This document shows positions 61,059-64,000 of a DNA stretch of 64,000 nucleotides, one piece after another. Source of the DNA: Closterium sp. NIES-65 (taxonomy: Eukaryota > Streptophyta > Zygnematophyceae > Desmidiales > Closteriaceae); assembly GCA_948144175.1 (NCBI GenBank), contig CANXME010002057.1, positions 2,094,001-2,158,000 of the forward strand, in the 5' to 3' direction. The notes beneath the pieces were generated by a model. That model had not been told where the DNA came from. It saw only the letters and a list, made by a program, of their open reading frames with translations, and did not search any database. Made by a program: the position numbers and the translations under genes. Numbering within the stretch: the stretch's first letter is position 1; the number at the start of each line of letters is the position of its first letter.

Positions 61059-64000
61059 CACCCCCATAGGCAAAGTGGGGGAGAACAAGAGGTCACAAGA
61101 CCAGTCAAGCAAAGCAAAGCAAGCTCAGGGTGGATCACAACGTCACCACACAATCCGAGCACAAGAGCAAGGCCTAAAGGCCAATTCATATGCAAGATCA
61201 TATATAAAGGTAAACAAGCAAGTGCAGGTATAGCAAGATCACAGTACAAGCAAGGTCAAGAAGTGAGCAAGTGAGGCCAAGTAGGCACAAGACCTAGCAT
61301 CGTACTGAAGCGCTGATGATCACAAGGCGGAAGTGCCTTGGTAAAGATATCAGCAGTGTTGGCCTCAGAGGCCACGTAAGCAAGGCGCAGCTGACCACGC
61401 TGCTGCAGCTCACGAGCAAGGAAGTAGCGAAGAGCAATGTGCTTCGTTCTGTGCTCCAGTCTGTGCTCCCGACACAAGGCCATCATGGCCTTGTTGTCTA
61501 CGTACAGAAATGGAGGAGAACGAGGCGGCTCTCCTAGGTCAGTCAGCAGGTAGGTGAGCCAGCGTAGCTCCCGTGCAGCCATGGCCCCCGCGTAGATCTC
61601 AGCCTCACAGCTGGAGCCGAGAACAGAAGACGAGCGGGTAGACCGCCACGAAACTGAGCCAGAGCCAAGGCTGAAGGTGTAACCCTGTAACGACCGCAAC
61701 GTAGCCTGGTCGTCATCCCAAGAAGCGTCCACGTGCCCAGTGAGGACCACTGGACTCCGCCCTCCAAGCATTAGCCCCATGCCCGACGTACTGCACAAGT
61801 AGCGCAACACCCTCTTCGCTGCAGCCATGTGCTCTGGTCGGTGTCTCCCAGGAGCAACAAAGCGTGCCAAGATGCTAAGAGGGTATGCTAGGCTAGGTCG
61901 TGTGCAGGTCATCAGGTACATGAGGCAGCCAACAAGCTCTGGGTACGGGCCACTCGGCTCTACGGACTCATCCGAAGGCAGAGCTGAGAGCGAGTGGCGA
62001 GTAGACAGAGGAGTGGCCTGAGGCAAGGAGTACGTGAAGTCGAAGCGCCGAAGGACCTACTATACCATGTGTGACTGAGTCAGGGTAATGGTGCGCTGTG
62101 CTCTGTCCCGGGTGATCTGCAAGCCAAGGTAGCTGCGCAGTTCACCCAGGTCTGTGCACGTGTGTCTCTTTTGCAGCTCGGACTTCAAGTCGGCGAGTCC
62201 AGCAGTGTCAGTAGTGGCAAAGACCAGGTCGTCGACGTACATGAGGATGTAGAACGGCGGCAAGGAGTTGTCGGTGCGCAGAAACAGCGACGGTTCGGTT
62301 GTAGAAGGAGCAAACCCAAGAGCCGCAAGTGTAGTCCTCAGTGGGTTGTGCCACTCACGGGGCGCCTGGCGGAGACCGTAGACTGGCCGTTGGAGGCTCC
62401 ACTGGGTACCACGGGGAAACAACCTAGTGAAGCCAGGTGGGCAGCGCAGCCAGATCTCCTCGTGCAGGCTGCCCTGCAGGAAAGGTGTGCTGAATTCAAG
62501 AGAGTGAAGCTCGTAGTCGCGCTGAGCGGCTATGTGCAGCAGCACCCGAAGAGTGGTCATCTTTGTGGTGGGAGAGAAGGTCTGAAAGTAGCCAACTCCC
62601 TGCCGCTGACTGAAGCCTCGAGCCACGTAACGCGCCTTGAAGACAGGCGGAGAACCCGACGGCTGCATCACCCTGAAAATCCACATGCCACTGACGATGT
62701 TCGCCCCAGGTGGGGGAACCTCGTCGACGTAGGTGCCTGTGGACTTCCAGGAAGCCATCTCTGCATCCATGGCTGACTGCCACTTTGAGGAGTAGGGACC
62801 CTCGATCGCCTCAGCGTACGATCGAGGAGTCGGGATGTCTGGTGCATCCGGGTCTCCCTCAGGGGCAATCAGCGTGGACACGAGATGAGGCAAAGCAGCA
62901 GCAAAACACTGGAACTCCTCATGCCTGTCCTCAAGGACGTCCGTGCTAAGAGCACACGCACCCCTGACGGACAGAGGAAAGACAGACTCAGACTCAGCAA
63001 CGAGACTAGTGGCGTAGTCTAGACGACAGCGAGCAGCAAAGCCGACAAGCTCAGCAACTAAGGCAGACGCAGCAGTGGACTCAAAGGAAGGGTCAGTGAC
63101 AACTGTAGCCAGGAGACGCGTGACAGTAGGACTGGCAGCACGAAGAGAGTCAGACTCCGGGTCAGCAAGAACAAGAAGAGAGGACTCTCGAGGAGACGGC
63201 AACGGAACACGCAGAGGAGCAGTGGAAGGACGCAGTGCCATCTGGTGTGTGCCCGGGACCGCAGGAGGACGCGGATGCGGAGCACGACTACTAGTGCGAG
63301 CAGCACGAACAGGCGACGCAAGACGAGACGCAGGCTCACGACGCTCAGCAAGACCTCCAGTAGGACCAGTGTAGGGAGAAGGAGCAGAAAGGGGGGAGGC
63401 AGGCTGTAACTGTGACCGCGATTGGACAGGCTATGGACACTCTAAGGGAGGAGCAGGACCAGTAGAGGGCGGGAGACCAAGAACCTGCTCAAGGAGCGGA
63501 ACGAAGTACGGCCGGGGCCGCGCAGCGCCCCCAGAACCTGCAGGGACAGCACCAGTAAACCCAGCGGCAGCACCAGCGGCACCTCCAGCCCCAACAGCGC
63601 CAACTCCAGAACCCTAAGAAGCACCAGCGCCAGCAGCACCTCCAGCGCCAACACCCCTAGTAGCTCCAGCTCCAGCAAGACCGTCAGCTCCTGTACCGCC
63701 AGCAGCTCCAGCAGTACCTCCAGCAGGACCAACTCTAGCTGCCCCAGCAGCACCCTCAGTCCCAGCAGCTTCAGTACCACCAGTACGAGCACCTTCATGA
63801 CCAGCAGCAACAGTAGTACCTCCAGCTCCAGTAGCACGGCTCCAGCGCTAGGCAAAACCACTCGCGCAGCTCCTGCGGAGAGAGTAGCTCCCGCCTCGAC
63901 GAAGCACCGCCAGAGGCCACACGAGCAGACCCAGCACCCCCAGGCTCCGCACCCCCAGGCTCTGTACCCCCAGGCTAAGCACACCTAGACTCCCCAACCC
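60943..64000 (-). mobile_element. Copia element running off the right edge (broken)
   Basis: 3' LTR 61058-60943, G-rich polypurine tract about 61060-61082, RNase H and reverse transcriptase about 61256-63000, then the Ala/Gly/Pro-rich linker to the window end. Its integrase, gag and 5' LTR lie outside. It is broken with a few breaks, and its reverse transcriptase is close to that of the other minus-strand copies. Only CAAA separates its LTR from the neighbour's LTR. Confidence 0.86.

Overview
This is nuclear DNA of a eukaryote with many spliceosomal introns, very GC-rich and heavily loaded with minisatellites and LTR retrotransposons. Three things point to the green/plant lineage: a plant-like ataxin-2 (CID3/CID4-type) gene, Ty1/Copia elements primed by initiator-Met tRNA, and an Ac/Tip-like hAT miniature element. 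A streptophyte alga is my best guess; the species cannot be read from the window.

Layout. (1) About 253-18468, plus strand: the 3' part of a 2-oxoglutarate dehydrogenase E1 gene. I can thread 17 exons with consistent phases into 615 codons ending at a stop. One intron holds a Copia element (9248-14972) inserted into a 19-bp repeat array. (2) 19297-35334, plus strand: an ataxin-2/CID4-like RNA-binding protein gene. I can thread 15 coding exons in consistent phase (1558 codons plus stop), with SM-like, LsmAD and PAM2 regions and long Gln- and Met/Pro-rich tails. Its first intron holds a hAT-type MITE (20291-21080) and a long inverted-repeat foldback (about 21137-22220). Its last intron holds a third inverted-repeat element (33771-34410) that splits a minisatellite. 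(3) 36420-37175, minus strand: a single-exon secreted protein with a Lys/Asp and Pro/Thr-rich hinge. (4) 37566-64000: a retrotransposon block. A whole-looking Copia element on the minus strand (37566-52291) carries a second whole-looking relative on the plus strand (44063-51394) inside its leader. Each has identical LTRs and a perfect 5-bp target duplication. Next come an old gypsy-like gag fragment, a separate LTR, a broken Copia relative (about 54519-60938) and another running off the right edge (60943-64000).

The most striking property of the two large host genes is that almost every exon is accompanied by extra partial copies of itself. Copies of an exon's 5' end, with the acceptor, lie upstream. 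Copies of its 3' end, with the donor, lie downstream. Several intronic minisatellites are this process run to high copy number: their units start with GT and end with CAG, so each junction has the form of a ratchet (recursive-splicing) site. The second notable point is an insert of about 65 residues in the 2-oxoglutarate dehydrogenase that reads as a calmodulin-like pair of EF-hands.

Coordinates of spliced exons are hand-threaded predictions with no transcript evidence.
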